A stretch of 53,960 nucleotides of DNA from DATCRE01 sp964235605 (GCA_964235605.1 CAXSCR010000028.1:1-53960), one strand, 5' to 3'. Counted from the stretch's first letter, positions 9,528-18,946 are shown. Notes: generated by a model from the sequence alone, not told the origin. Translations and numbers: made by a program.

Positions 9528-10421
9528 ATGAGAAAGTCAATCGTTTTAGCAGTTCTGTATTTTTTAACTTGTAACCTTGCCTTTTCGCAAACCTACGGCA
9601 CATTTGATTTGTATAATTACGATCCAAAAATGATTAATCCAGCTTTTGCTGGTCTAATAAATGAGCAAAACTATCACGTGCAGTTCAGTGGTGGTGATTC
9701 AGATTACCCTTACACTGCGTTAACTGCATTCAGCACCCGAATAAATGGAATTAATAGCGGAATCGGTGCCATGCTATGGCGTTCAGAAAGAGGGCCATTT
9801 AGAGAAAACAGTACCCGTTTCCTTTATAATTATCAATTCAAGTTCGGTAATAATAAATGCCTTAGTATTGGTGTCCAGTCTGGATATACTGACTTATACC
9901 TGGATGAGCCATTGTACACTTTAATAAATCTAGGTGATGATTTGTTAATTAATGAAGACGACATGCACTCCAAAACATACACTGGAGATATTGGAGTTGT
10001 TTATAAAGTCAATAATTTTCATTTAGGCATATCTACAGAGAATCTGGTCTATTCGCAGCAAGCAGCTACTCTTTTTTATAATACACCTTACCGCATTTAT
10101 AATATATTTTCAATGCACCAATTTGAAATGGCTTCATGGTTGAAATTTCAACCCTCTATCCTGGTACGGACAGCACTTAGAGATTTATCTTACGTTGACC
10201 TGAACGGAATTTTTGTACTCAAGAATTTTATTTTGTTGGGTGCAGCGGCTCAATACCGAAATGGTGATATTTATCAAAATTATAACGCCGGTATCGACAT
10301 CAAAAAGAAGTTACAATTTATCGGGACTCTCTACGCTGGAGCAAAACATCGTAATTACTCACCGCCCTTCAGTGTGGAGCTCATGCTACGATTACGGATA
10401 GCGAATAGAGAAAGGGATTAA
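9528..10421 (+). CDS. PorP/SprF family type IX secretion system membrane protein
   Basis: This 297-residue outer-membrane beta-barrel-like protein resembles PorP of the T9SS and SprF, the partner that helps secrete SprB-type adhesins. The signal peptide MRKSIVLAVLYFLTCNLAFSQ is followed by the signature YNYDPKMINPAFAGL, then alternating barrel strands to a C-terminal strand (VELMLRLRIA). I chose ATG 9528 over the TTG at 9504 because it begins the signal peptide. No large adhesin gene is adjacent, so it is an orphan paralogue in this window. Its partner substrate is unknown. Confidence 0.88.
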   Translation: MRKSIVLAVLYFLTCNLAFSQTYGTFDLYNYDPKMINPAFAGLINEQNYHVQFSGGDSDYPYTALTAFSTRINGINSGIGAMLWRSERGPFRENSTRFLYNYQFKFGNNKCLSIGVQSGYTDLYLDEPLYTLINLGDDLLINEDDMHSKTYTGDIGVVYKVNNFHLGISTENLVYSQQAATLFYNTPYRIYNIFSMHQFEMASWLKFQPSILVRTALRDLSYVDLNGIFVLKNFILLGAAAQYRNGDIYQNYNAGIDIKKKLQFIGTLYAGAKHRNYSPPFSVELMLRLRIANRERD

Positions 10422-10534
10422 TTCGCGTTATCCTTTTAAAGCATCTGTTGCTATGATTGATAGCAGTAACAGCACATAGCTTATAAATATATACAGGACC
10501 ATCTTTCGATAGTCATATATTAAGATTGAAATAC

Positions 10535-11554
10535 TTATTTGACTACTGCAATTTTATCGTTCCCCGCTGCAAGAACTAAAGATCCCTTTCTTGCTTTGCG
10601 CAATACATGATATGACTTTAAATCAGAAAATTGATTCCACGTTACACCATTATCAATAGTAAAATCAAAACCACTAGGGCCAACAGCTATAGCTTTGTTA
10701 TCACCAAGAAACTCTATGCATTCTCTATAACCACGCGTTACTTTAGATGGCTTTTGCCAGGTCTTTCCAAAATCGTTGCTATAAAACACATGATCAACCT
10801 TCAACGAATCTATTTTATAATTACCACCTACTACAATCATTGTTTTATCATTTGCCGCTACAGAAAAGATGCCGGTAACTTCTTCTCCTTGAATAATAGG
10901 TGGCGTGAGTATGGACCATGACCTTTGTATCAAATTATAAAGCCAAAGGCGAGATGTTATGCCGCCTGTTGCAATCAGTAATTGGTTGTCTGGCATACAA
11001 CGGATTCCTGTTCCGCTAGCAGCAAATGAGGCTTCACCTTGATTTAATTTGGGCCGAATAGCTTCAGCAAATTCTTTCCATGTTAAACCACCATCTAATG
11101 TTTCTATTAACAACATTTTATTATTAATAGGATCTCCATAAACAACCCCTTCGTTATCATTCCAGAAATCTATTCCATCTATAAAAGCTTCCGGCAGATT
11201 GTTTGTATAAACTGTCTTCCATGTGTCTCCTCCGTCCAATGTTATTAGGATGTTAGCAGGCGAACCAACATTAGCAACAATTGCTTTTTTATCATTGAAA
11301 GCATAAAGCGATCTGAGTTCTGTTTTTTCAAAATTCTTTATTTGCTTAGTCTTCCATGTTTCTCCTCCATCAACGGTAACGCCTGTCCATCCCCCTGATC
11401 CTGAGAACCACGCTACTTTGTCGTCCACGACTGATAACCCACGAATCGACGACTTCAACCCCAGGTCCATTTCTATAATAGAATTTTGTTGTTGTTCTTT
11501 ACCTGGCAGAACAACACAGCATGTAAAAAGAATGAAAGAAATGAATTTAACCAT
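10535..11554 (-). CDS. Ycf48/BNR-repeat beta-propeller exported protein
   Basis: This 339-residue protein has a hydrophobic N-terminal export signal (MVKFISFILFTCCVVLPG), possibly a lipoprotein signal because two cysteines follow. The body is built of repeated blades ending in Asp-box-like turns: GGETWKT, GGDTWKT, GGLTWKE, FGKTWQK, NGVTWNQ. That pattern matches Ycf48/HCF136-like and sialidase-like propellers often annotated as 'oxidoreductase' in Bacteroidota. No catalytic sialidase residues are evident, so a binding or assembly role is more likely than catalysis. It stands alone on the minus strand, convergent with the PorP/SprF gene. Confidence 0.8.
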   Translation of the reverse strand: MVKFISFILFTCCVVLPGKEQQQNSIIEMDLGLKSSIRGLSVVDDKVAWFSGSGGWTGVTVDGGETWKTKQIKNFEKTELRSLYAFNDKKAIVANVGSPANILITLDGGDTWKTVYTNNLPEAFIDGIDFWNDNEGVVYGDPINNKMLLIETLDGGLTWKEFAEAIRPKLNQGEASFAASGTGIRCMPDNQLLIATGGITSRLWLYNLIQRSWSILTPPIIQGEEVTGIFSVAANDKTMIVVGGNYKIDSLKVDHVFYSNDFGKTWQKPSKVTRGYRECIEFLGDNKAIAVGPSGFDFTIDNGVTWNQFSDLKSYHVLRKARKGSLVLAAGNDKIAVVK

Positions 11555-11987
11555 AAATGTTGTACTCCTTTATAATGATATTGGGTGTAGATGACCTTTT
11601 GGTTATACTGTACTGAACTAGATCCATGGGGAATTAAGTACTGCGAAAGATAATATTAGTTATAAGTAAGACCGATGGTTCAGTCAATTTTAGCTAACTT
11701 AAAAGTGTTGGTTGCCATTTGCCGTATTGATTCTTACGGGAGATGATTCAATTTTACGGGGGAGTTATATTCTCTTTCTATTAATTGTAATGATAAATTC
11801 AGTCCATAATTAGTTCAGCGAGAGATGCCCCAAAGGCACGTAACGTATTCCGCTCGGTGGCTCATATCTTCTCCGTGCATCCAGCAAATTTTTTTTATGG
11901 ATTCAGATTCTCTGGAAGCCATTCAATTTTACCCAGACACAATGAGATTATCTCAGGTGAATGACATTATACTAAACAAGCGTACGG
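11555..11987. other. Intergenic region, no gene seen
   Basis: This is 433 bp between two minus-strand genes. The left part must hold the promoter of the Ycf48-like gene. Frames in the right part are interrupted or low-quality, and I see no convincing repeat or RNA. Confidence 0.5.
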
Positions 11988-12833
11988 TCACTTCACCAAT
12001 GGGAATTCAGCCTCTACATACACAGGCAAATGATCAGATGGATAATAAATGCCATCATTGTCATTGATAACTTTGTACGTGGTAACTTTCCACCCCTTAG
12101 TTAGAAAAATGAAATCAATAGTTTTGCAAGTTTGGGCACCGACTTTAAAACCACAAAAAGTACCAGCATCACTTTCTTTTGGTCGTGAATCTAATAAGAG
12201 TGAAAAATCTTTTGAGACAATTGCGAGGTAAGCTTCTTCGGTAGGTTCAGAATTAAAATCACCAATTACTAAAACAGGATTTTCACTCTTGAGTTTATAT
12301 TTAATTACCCACTCCCTTATCAGTAATGCACTGTTTTCACGTGCAGTTTTTCCAATGTGATCAAAATGGGTATTGATCAATAGGAATTCTTTTTTTGTGT
12401 CACGATCATATAATTTACCTGTCGTTGCTATACGTGTAATTGCTGCATCCCAACTTTTACTTCCAGGTACATTAGGTGTTTCAGAAAGCCAAAATGTTTT
12501 ATGTTCAAGCAACCCAAAACGACCCTTGCGAAAAATGATTGCACTGTATTCTCCTTGCTCTTTCCCATCGTCACGGCCAACCCCACAATACGAATATTCA
12601 GGTAATTGCCGCATCATATCTTGTAATTGATGATGCATTCCTTCCTGTATACCAATCACATCTGGTTTGTAGTTATTAATAATTCCTACAACTTTATCAA
12701 TTCGTTTAGGCCATTGGTTTATGCCATCCTCAGGGTTGTCGTAACGGATATTATAGGTCATTACTTTTAATGTCTGAGCATAAGAGATGTTATAGAGTGC
12801 TATGATTAAAGTTGCTATAATAAGAAAGCGCAT
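11988..12833 (-). CDS. Endonuclease/exonuclease/phosphatase family protein, exported
   Basis: This 281-residue metal-dependent phosphoesterase of the DNase I/EEP fold has a signal peptide (MRFLIIATLIIALYNISYAQ). The catalytic motifs appear in order: MTYNIRYDN, IGIQEG (metal Glu), NTHFDHIG (His), GDFNSEP (Asp/Asn) and SDHLPV (Asp-His). The all-in-one length without extra domains resembles the small exported EEP hydrolases common in Bacteroidota, whose substrates may be sugar phosphates, phospholipid head groups or nucleic acids. The substrate cannot be inferred. It has no close operon partner. Confidence 0.87.
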   Translation of the reverse strand: MRFLIIATLIIALYNISYAQTLKVMTYNIRYDNPEDGINQWPKRIDKVVGIINNYKPDVIGIQEGMHHQLQDMMRQLPEYSYCGVGRDDGKEQGEYSAIIFRKGRFGLLEHKTFWLSETPNVPGSKSWDAAITRIATTGKLYDRDTKKEFLLINTHFDHIGKTARENSALLIREWVIKYKLKSENPVLVIGDFNSEPTEEAYLAIVSKDFSLLLDSRPKESDAGTFCGFKVGAQTCKTIDFIFLTKGWKVTTYKVINDNDGIYYPSDHLPVYVEAEFPLVK

Positions 12834-13282
12834 AAGTAGATTAAGTTAACGTCGAATTGGTTCATAATATAGTTGATAGATATTCAAGTTTTGGAAATAA
12901 TTTGACAGTAAATAATTACGACCGCTTTTGCTTTACAGATTGACTTTAGAAATATCTATAGATAAAAGAACAAGGGTCTTATTAGGATGGGAAAGCTTAA
13001 CAATCTTTTTTTTCAAAATCCTATGTGAGAGATCAAAAACACAACCACTTGCTTGCTTATTAAGTGCTTGCGGCAATTACACATTTGCGCAATTTGTTAT
13101 TACTTGTACAAATTATAACTGCAATTACCTGAATTGAATATTAGGCGATGGGTTTTATGGATAAAATGCTTAGCCATGAAATACCGGTTATAGCCCCAAC
13201 TGTATCAGCCATTCGCGAACTGATAAAACACAAATCTGTCTAGCCCTCTTCTCGTATAAGCATTATTAGGGATCTAGGGAGT
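12834..13282. other. Intergenic region, mostly empty
   Basis: This is 449 bp between two minus-strand genes. Apart from a short plus-strand frame (13148-13243) I see only AT-rich DNA, including an eight-T run near 13005. The promoter of the EEP gene should lie at the left edge. Confidence 0.5.
13148..13243 (+). CDS. Very short ORF, uncertain
   Basis: A 31-codon frame begins MGFMDKMLSHEIPVIAP and ends IKHKSV. Its composition looks protein-like, but it has no ribosome-binding site and no partner. It could be the tail of a lost gene or chance. Confidence 0.15.
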   Translation: MGFMDKMLSHEIPVIAPTVSAIRELIKHKSV

Positions 13283-14653
13283 TCACTTCCCTATACAAAA
13301 CTTAGAAAAAATATTATCCAGCAAATCATCCGTAGTTATTGTCCCTGTTATTTCTCCAAGAAAGTGTAACGACTGCCTAATATCCATTGCTAGAAAATCT
13401 CCTGTAATTCCATCGGCCATGCCGTCAAGAACGCGTGCAAGTGATTCATAAGTTTGTAATAAATTTTGATAATGGCGTAGGTTAGTTACCATGACATCGC
13501 CTTGCTTCACTTGTTTAATGTGAAAGTTAGCAAGGATCTTATCCTTCAGTAATTGGATGTTTATTTTGTTGGCAGCTGAAATGAAAATGAAATTCTCTTT
13601 GGTAAGTTCTTCAAGTATGGTTGGGTCTGCTTTATCTATTTTATTGCCAACTTTAATGTACGGGATACCCAGTGCTTTAATGCCTTCTTCTTCTTGTCTA
13701 ATTTCTGAAAGTGTACTCTGCGTCAAATCAAATAAATATAAAATTAGTGACGCTTTTTTCATGCGATCACGTGTACGTGCTACGCCCATCGCTTCAATAA
13801 CGTCTTCCGTTTCACGCAGGCCGGCAGTGTCTATGAAACGGAAGCTGATGCCTCCCAATATCATTTCATCTTCTATAACATCACGCGTGGTTCCAGCTAT
13901 CTCGGATACAATCGCTTTCTCTTCGTTCAGTAACGTATTTAACAGGGTGGACTTACCGGCGTTAGGTTTGCCAGCTATAACTGTAGGGATGCCATTTTTT
14001 ATAACATTTCCCTGGTCGAAAGAATCGATGAGAGAACGGAGATAGGATTGAATTTTTATGATGAGATCACGGAGGTCATCACGTTTAGCAAACTCTACAT
14101 CTTCCTCTCCGAAATCAAGTTCTAACTCTATAAGCGAAGCAAAGTGTATTAGCTCTTCTCTTAATCTATTAATCTCTTTCGAAAATCCGCCGCGCATTTG
14201 GTTAAGCGCTGCTTGTCTTGCATTGTCAGTTTCAGCGTGAATAAGATCTGCCACCGCTTCCGCTTGTGCAAGGTCAAATCGACCATTTAAAAAGGCACGC
14301 TTGGTAAATTCACCGGGGTCAGCAAGGCGTGCTCCTTTTTTTAATAGCATCTTAATAATTTCTTTGATAACAATGGATGAGCCATGACAAGAAATCTCAA
14401 CTGCGTTTTCTTTTGTGAAAGAGTTTGGCGCTTTAAATATTGCGATAAGAACTTCATCTATGGGCTTTCCGTTATCATGCAATGTGCCAAAGTGAATGGT
14501 ATGGGTTAGTTGATCTGATAAGTTTTTTCCTTTAAAGACTTGCTGCGTAATATGCAAAGCGTCCTGCCCCGAAAGGCGAATTACCGCTATCGCGCTAATT
14601 CCCTGCGCACTCGCCAGCGCCACAATGGTATCATCACTTTTTCTTGCCGACAT
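13283..14653 (-). CDS. mnmE: tRNA uridine-5-carboxymethylaminomethyl(34) synthesis GTPase MnmE
   Basis: With MnmG this GTPase modifies U34 in the wobble position of certain tRNAs. The N-terminal folate-binding domain begins SDDTIVALASAQGISAIAVI. The inserted G domain has G1 GKPNAGKST (about residues 228-236), G3 DTAGLRET and G4 NKID. The protein ends in the invariant FCIGK, whose Cys is needed for activity. I chose ATG 14653 (456 aa) because upstream codons translate the intergenic ACAGACC-type repeat and are not MnmE-like. mnmG is not nearby. Confidence 0.95.
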   Translation of the reverse strand: MSARKSDDTIVALASAQGISAIAVIRLSGQDALHITQQVFKGKNLSDQLTHTIHFGTLHDNGKPIDEVLIAIFKAPNSFTKENAVEISCHGSSIVIKEIIKMLLKKGARLADPGEFTKRAFLNGRFDLAQAEAVADLIHAETDNARQAALNQMRGGFSKEINRLREELIHFASLIELELDFGEEDVEFAKRDDLRDLIIKIQSYLRSLIDSFDQGNVIKNGIPTVIAGKPNAGKSTLLNTLLNEEKAIVSEIAGTTRDVIEDEMILGGISFRFIDTAGLRETEDVIEAMGVARTRDRMKKASLILYLFDLTQSTLSEIRQEEEGIKALGIPYIKVGNKIDKADPTILEELTKENFIFISAANKINIQLLKDKILANFHIKQVKQGDVMVTNLRHYQNLLQTYESLARVLDGMADGITGDFLAMDIRQSLHFLGEITGTITTDDLLDNIFSKFCIGK

Positions 14654-14704
14654 AGGGGTGCAAGGTAATATGGTTGATGTGCAAGTTGCAAATGTTTTGT
14701 GTGC

Positions 14705-14739
14705 ACAGACCACAGACCACAGTCGACAGACCACAGTCG
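14705..14739. repeat. Tandem 14-bp repeat (ACAGACCACAGTCG)
   Basis: Two perfect copies of ACAGACCACAGTCG lie at 14712-14725 and 14726-14739, preceded by a partial unit at 14705-14711. The GTCGAC/GTCCAC flavour relates it to the 62-bp repeat that brackets the assembly gap. Confidence 0.8.
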
Positions 14740-14798
14740 TGAGTGCAAATATTTACGTTTCGTATATGACGTATATTGTAAACGCGAAAAACGTCTTG

Positions 14799-14860
14799 TG
14801 TAAATTCATATGAATGCCTATTCCTCACCTCCGTGGACCGTCGACCGTCGACTGTGGACT
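14799..14860. repeat. 62-bp repeat, left copy flanking the assembly gap
   Basis: This 62-bp unit includes CCTCCGTGGACCGTCGACCG and recurs at 14978-15039 with two mismatches. Inside are GTCGAC-containing tandem motifs. Confidence 0.85.
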
Positions 14861-14877
14861 TTCTTATTTTTTCTTGC

Positions 14878-14977
14878 NNNNNNNNNNNNNNNNNNNNNNN
14901 NNNNNNNNNNNNNNNNNNNNNNNNNNNNNNNNNNNNNNNNNNNNNNNNNNNNNNNNNNNNNNNNNNNNNNNNNNNNN
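14878..14977. other. Assembly gap of 100 N
   Basis: Exactly 100 unknown bases, the usual placeholder for a gap of unknown length. The same 62-bp repeat on each side suggests a tandem array that did not assemble. Confidence 0.95.
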
Positions 14978-15039
14978 TGTAAATGCATATGAAGGCCTAT
15001 TCCTCACCTCCGTGGACCGTCGACCGTCGACTGTGGACT
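14978..15039. repeat. 62-bp repeat, right copy
   Basis: It matches 14799-14860 except for two T-to-G differences. It overlaps the last 12 codons of the DUF418 gene, which reads through it on the minus strand. Confidence 0.85.
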
Positions 15040-16275
15040 AACTCCACTTATACTCTTCCTCAAAATCCGCTGCCACCTAACAAACGTCAACGACCGCCAC
15101 AGCCACTCGATAGGGCCATACGTGAAATACTTCAACCATAACATGCTAAACAACATTTGGACAGCAAATATGCCAATACAAATAAGCGCATTCATGCCCG
15201 GTGTTGTCTTCAGAAATAATCCAAGACCAAAGCTGTAAAAAAGTACTAAGCCAAAGAACGTTTGCATTAGGTAGGAGGTAAGCGCCATCTTCCCGATAGG
15301 AGATAATTGAAATAAAATTTTTTGCCACTTGACACGATACATCAAGAGTGTTAATCCTGAGATGTAAAATAACGTGAGCGTAGCGTTAAAAATGTCAAAA
15401 AAGAATCCATAGATCCATCTGCCCCAGGCATTTTCTTGAAGCTTCAGCCCAAGTATACGGTCACTAACAGCAAATACGATGGCTGCGCCGATAATGCCGA
15501 AAAGAATAAAGCTAATCGACTTCCATAATCTTTTAACATGTGGTTTTAGGTTATCAAGATTCTCAAACCATTTCATGCGACCTACATACATGCCCATTAA
15601 AAAGAAACCAAATGTTATTATAAGTCTGCCGCTATCAATTTGATATTCAAACTTGGTAGAAAACGCTTTAATGTTATCAATAACCATTTCTGTAAATGAT
15701 CCATCCTTAACGATGTTATAAAAATGCTCACTTTCTTCTTTTGCAGTGGCTGTCATATCTACAGGTGGTGAGGTTTGCGTTAAATTGGTAACAGCTTCAT
15801 AAATTTTAGTCGGTATGTTTAAAATGAAGATAATTCCAATGAAGAGAATAGCTTTGTTTCTTAAGTTGCGGACAAAGAGCAAAAGAAACCCAAGGGGAAC
15901 ATAGATAGAAAGAATGTCACCACGCCATAAAGCATGATGGATTAAACCGATGATACCCAGTATGAAAAGTCGCCACCCATATCGTAAAACAAAATTATCA
16001 TTTCGCTTTGAAAGGCTTTTCATTTGAATGTAGAAACTTAATCCAAAAAGAAATGAAAAGAAAGAGAAGAATTTACTGAAGAATAACACACCATAAATTC
16101 CCATGGCGATACCACTTGCTATGGAGTTGTTACCGGTGTAAATTTCTTCTGGTAAAGGCCCGGCTGTGTACCAGAATATCATATGAGAGTAAAGAATTCC
16201 AAAGAGTGCAAATCCACGTAGTGCATCGACCGTTATGATTCTTTTTTCTGGGGTTGTTAAAGCATTATCAGACAT
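15004..16275 (-). CDS. DUF418 domain-containing membrane protein (YeiB-like)
   Basis: This 423-residue polytopic inner-membrane protein has an N-terminal VDALRGFALFGILYSHM motif typical of the YeiB/DUF418 family, about ten membrane helices and the family C-terminal block (LWLKYFTYGPIEWLWRSLT). Its function is unknown; the fold is related to membrane acyltransferases. The last residues, SPQSTVDGPRR, are encoded by the 62-bp intergenic repeat, so the natural C-terminus was probably replaced or extended by it. The start at 16275 gives the usual N-terminus. Confidence 0.82.
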   Translation of the reverse strand: MSDNALTTPEKRIITVDALRGFALFGILYSHMIFWYTAGPLPEEIYTGNNSIASGIAMGIYGVLFFSKFFSFFSFLFGLSFYIQMKSLSKRNDNFVLRYGWRLFILGIIGLIHHALWRGDILSIYVPLGFLLLFVRNLRNKAILFIGIIFILNIPTKIYEAVTNLTQTSPPVDMTATAKEESEHFYNIVKDGSFTEMVIDNIKAFSTKFEYQIDSGRLIITFGFFLMGMYVGRMKWFENLDNLKPHVKRLWKSISFILFGIIGAAIVFAVSDRILGLKLQENAWGRWIYGFFFDIFNATLTLFYISGLTLLMYRVKWQKILFQLSPIGKMALTSYLMQTFFGLVLFYSFGLGLFLKTTPGMNALICIGIFAVQMLFSMLWLKYFTYGPIEWLWRSLTFVRWQRILRKSISGVSPQSTVDGPRR

Positions 16276-16341
16276 AGGGGTCTTAAATTATTTATTTGCT
16301 CTTTGTAATCAAAAAAGTGCTTCGATATAATGTTAATTGAA

Positions 16342-18237
16342 TTACTTGTCTCTAATTATCAACACCGGAATATTCACCCTGTGTCTTACTGTGTTTAATG
16401 TTGTGCCGAGAATCAGATCTTTAAAGAACTTATGTCCGTGTGCACCCATTACAAGTAGATCGGCATTGAACTCGTTGACTAGTTTTGGTATATGTCGGCG
16501 TGGATTTCCATATCCAATTTTTATTTCTGCCATATACCCTTTCTCGCTCAGTTGCTTTCTGTAGTTCTCCAACGATGCATTGTCTTCGCTTGTTTCGAAA
16601 TCAGCTATGTTACTTCCGTAAACCATAGCACCTGCTGTTTCTGTAATGTGAATTAATAGATAAGTTGCTTGCGTGCCACCTTGCGCCAGCGCACTACCAA
16701 TAGTCAAATTATCTATATCACTAAAGTCTACACAAATTGCAATTCGTTTATAATCTGGTTTTTTGATTTCCTTTAGTGAAATAGCAGTTCCATGTGGTAT
16801 GCGGGCCGCTCTTTCTGCGGAGTGTGCATCACTTATGGGCTTAAACGTAATGTATAACAATAATATAACCGAAGTAAAACAAATAGGCATGGTGGTAATC
16901 CAGATAATCCAAGCATCGTCACCGGCGTTATTAATCCATCCAGAGATTTCTCCGAATACTAATTTTACATTAAGTGATACAATAACGATTGCAATAACCC
17001 ATGCTGCAATTTTTACCCAGGGCTTAATCACATATATGCCCATCTTCGTTTTGTCGCTATTGAAATGGATTAAAGGTATAATGGCAAAACCCAGCTGCAG
17101 ACTTAATACTACTTGGCTGAACACCAATAACTCTCCGGTTTGACTTTCGCCGTATAAAAGAATTACAATATATGCGGGTATAATTGCTATAAGTCTTGTA
17201 ATTAATCTTCTAAGCCACGGCGCAATGCGTATGTTAAGATATCCTTCCATCACAATCTGACCAGCAAGTGTACCGGTAATTGTAGAGCTTTGCCCAGCAG
17301 CCACCAAGGCTATGCCGAATAGGATAGAGGCCCACTTCGAATCAAGCAACGGCGTTAGAAATTTATAGGCGTCTTGAATATCGGCTACGTTATTCATGCC
17401 TGCTTTAAAAAAAGTAGAGGCTGCTAAAACAAGAATTGCCATGTTAACTAAGAACGCAGCGTTTAGTGCTATTGCAGAATCGATGAAATTATATTTAAGT
17501 GCTGTCCAGATTCCTTTTTCTGAAATGTCAATCCTTCTTGTCTGCACAAGTGAAGAATGGAGGTATAGATTATGCGGCATTACGGTAGCGCCAATAATAC
17601 CAATAGCAATGTAAAGCGCTTCGTCATTGGGAATTGATGGTATAAAGCCCATTACTAGTTCGCCCATAGCAGGTTTAGCTAGAATCATTTCAATCAAAAA
17701 AGCGCCACCAATAATGGCGACGAGCGCCACAATGAAGGCTTCAATTTTTCGCATTCCATAATTTTGAAGAAAGAGCAAAAGTATGGTATCAAGAACGGTG
17801 AGGCTTACTCCCCAAATCAATGGAAGGCCGAAGAGTAATTGTAAACCTATTGCCATACCTAAAACTTCGGCAAGATCACAGGCAGCTATTGCAATTTCAG
17901 CTAGCAGCCACAAGGCAAAGTTAACTATGGGATTGTAAGCCATGCGTGAGGCCTGTGCCAAATCAAGTTGTCTAACAACACCAAGTCTCGCGCTCAAACT
18001 TTGTAGCAACAAAGCCATTAAGTTTGACATCAGTAAAACCCAAATCAATGTGTATCCAAACTTGCTACCACCGGCAATGTCGGTAGCCCAGTTTCCTGGA
18101 TCCATGTATCCCACACTTACTAAATAGGCAGGTCCTAAAAACGCAAATAGCTTCCGCCATCCGGTACGACCTTTAACTTCAACTGAAGCATTTACTTCGC
18201 TTAAAGATTTACGTTTTAAATTCCGTTCATTATCCAT
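16342..18237 (-). CDS. mntH: Nramp divalent metal transporter fused to a universal stress protein domain
   Basis: This 631-residue inner-membrane protein imports Mn2+ (or Fe2+) with protons. The Nramp part (about 1-470) has the metal-site motif MDPGNWATD in TM1 and MPHNLYLHSSLVQTR in TM6. The C-terminal 140 residues are a UspA domain with the nucleotide-loop pattern G-2X-G-9X-G-S/T seen as GAHGHKFFKDLILGT. Typical MntH proteins are about 410-450 residues, so the Usp part is an extra cytosolic sensor or regulatory domain. The gene starts 9 bp after the stop of mntR, so the two form an operon. The metal is inferred as Mn2+ from that pairing. Confidence 0.9.
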   Translation of the reverse strand: MDNERNLKRKSLSEVNASVEVKGRTGWRKLFAFLGPAYLVSVGYMDPGNWATDIAGGSKFGYTLIWVLLMSNLMALLLQSLSARLGVVRQLDLAQASRMAYNPIVNFALWLLAEIAIAACDLAEVLGMAIGLQLLFGLPLIWGVSLTVLDTILLLFLQNYGMRKIEAFIVALVAIIGGAFLIEMILAKPAMGELVMGFIPSIPNDEALYIAIGIIGATVMPHNLYLHSSLVQTRRIDISEKGIWTALKYNFIDSAIALNAAFLVNMAILVLAASTFFKAGMNNVADIQDAYKFLTPLLDSKWASILFGIALVAAGQSSTITGTLAGQIVMEGYLNIRIAPWLRRLITRLIAIIPAYIVILLYGESQTGELLVFSQVVLSLQLGFAIIPLIHFNSDKTKMGIYVIKPWVKIAAWVIAIVIVSLNVKLVFGEISGWINNAGDDAWIIWITTMPICFTSVILLLYITFKPISDAHSAERAARIPHGTAISLKEIKKPDYKRIAICVDFSDIDNLTIGSALAQGGTQATYLLIHITETAGAMVYGSNIADFETSEDNASLENYRKQLSEKGYMAEIKIGYGNPRRHIPKLVNEFNADLLVMGAHGHKFFKDLILGTTLNTVRHRVNIPVLIIRDK

Positions 18238-18246
18238 TGCTTTATT

Positions 18247-18900
18247 TTAAACAGTAACTAAAATATTTTTTGAAACATCTTTCGAAATAGTTGTGCGTTG
18301 CCGGTTGATCTCTATTTCTAAACTTTCATCATAATCTTCTTTGCCAATCAATTTTATCTTCTTGCCAGGAGTTGCGCCAATTTTATCAAGGTATTTAAGT
18401 AGGTTCGGATCAGCGTCTTTCACCGCTAGGATTATACCATTATAACCGACTTGAAGCTGATCTAATGAAGTTTGAGGCTGTATTTTGAACTTGCCATTAT
18501 TGTCAGGAATGGGTTCGCCGTGAGGATCCATTTTTGGATAACCGAGATACGCATCTAGTTTTTCTATGAGTAGTTTGGATTGAATGTGTTCTAACTGCTC
18601 TGCCACTTCATGCACCTCATCCCAAGTGAAGTCTAATTTCTGAACGAGAAAGGTCTCCCAAAGTCTGTGTTTGCGAATGATAAGAAGTGCTTCTGTTTTG
18701 CCATGACCAGTTAGTTTAACGCCATAATATTTTTCGTACGAGATCAGATTCTTAGCAGATAGTTTTTTAATCATGTCAGTAACAGAGGCTGCTTTCGTAC
18801 TAATTGATTCGGCAATTTCATTGGTTAAAACTGCCTTACTACCACTTTCTGAAAGATGATATATGGCTTTTAGATAATTCTCTTCAGTGTTGCTAAGCAT
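18247..18900 (-). CDS. mntR: DtxR/MntR-family metal-dependent transcriptional regulator
   Basis: This 217-residue repressor binds DNA when loaded with Mn2+ or Fe2+. The N-terminal winged helix reads ENYLKAIYHLSESG and AASVTDMIKKLSAKNLI. The metal-binding and dimerisation helices follow (HRLWETFLVQKL, WDEVHEVAEQLEH). Residues about 145-217 form a C-terminal FeoA/SH3-like domain. It is the first gene of an operon with mntH, and a palindrome 31-46 bp upstream is the likely autoregulatory operator. Manganese rather than iron is inferred from the Nramp partner. Confidence 0.9.
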   Translation of the reverse strand: MLSNTEENYLKAIYHLSESGSKAVLTNEIAESISTKAASVTDMIKKLSAKNLISYEKYYGVKLTGHGKTEALLIIRKHRLWETFLVQKLDFTWDEVHEVAEQLEHIQSKLLIEKLDAYLGYPKMDPHGEPIPDNNGKFKIQPQTSLDQLQVGYNGIILAVKDADPNLLKYLDKIGATPGKKIKLIGKEDYDESLEIEINRQRTTISKDVSKNILVTV

Positions 18901-18930
18901 AGCGGAGATTTTTTTGCGTAAAAATAAAAA

Positions 18931-18946
18931 TTTAGACTAATCTAAA
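18931..18946 (-). promoter_or_regulatory. Putative MntR/DtxR-type operator
   Basis: The palindrome TTTAGACTAATCTAAA has 6-bp arms around CTAA and resembles the TTAGG-type boxes bound by DtxR-family repressors. It lies 31-46 bp upstream of the mntR start, a good place to block its promoter. Confidence 0.65.

Noticed and set aside
10445..10472. Hairpin between the PorP/SprF and Ycf48-like genes as a terminator
   Set aside because: The stem is bulged and has no T-run on either side.
11825..12067. 80-aa plus-strand ORF antisense to the EEP gene start region
   Set aside because: It overlaps the 3' end of the EEP gene and its composition is not protein-like.
12928..13137. 69-aa plus-strand ORF in the intergenic stretch
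   Set aside because: It is Cys-rich and low in structure, without a ribosome-binding site, and probably chance.
14634..15041. Short ORFs across the repeats and the gap
   Set aside because: They translate the GTCGAC-type repeats or run through Ns and have no independent support.
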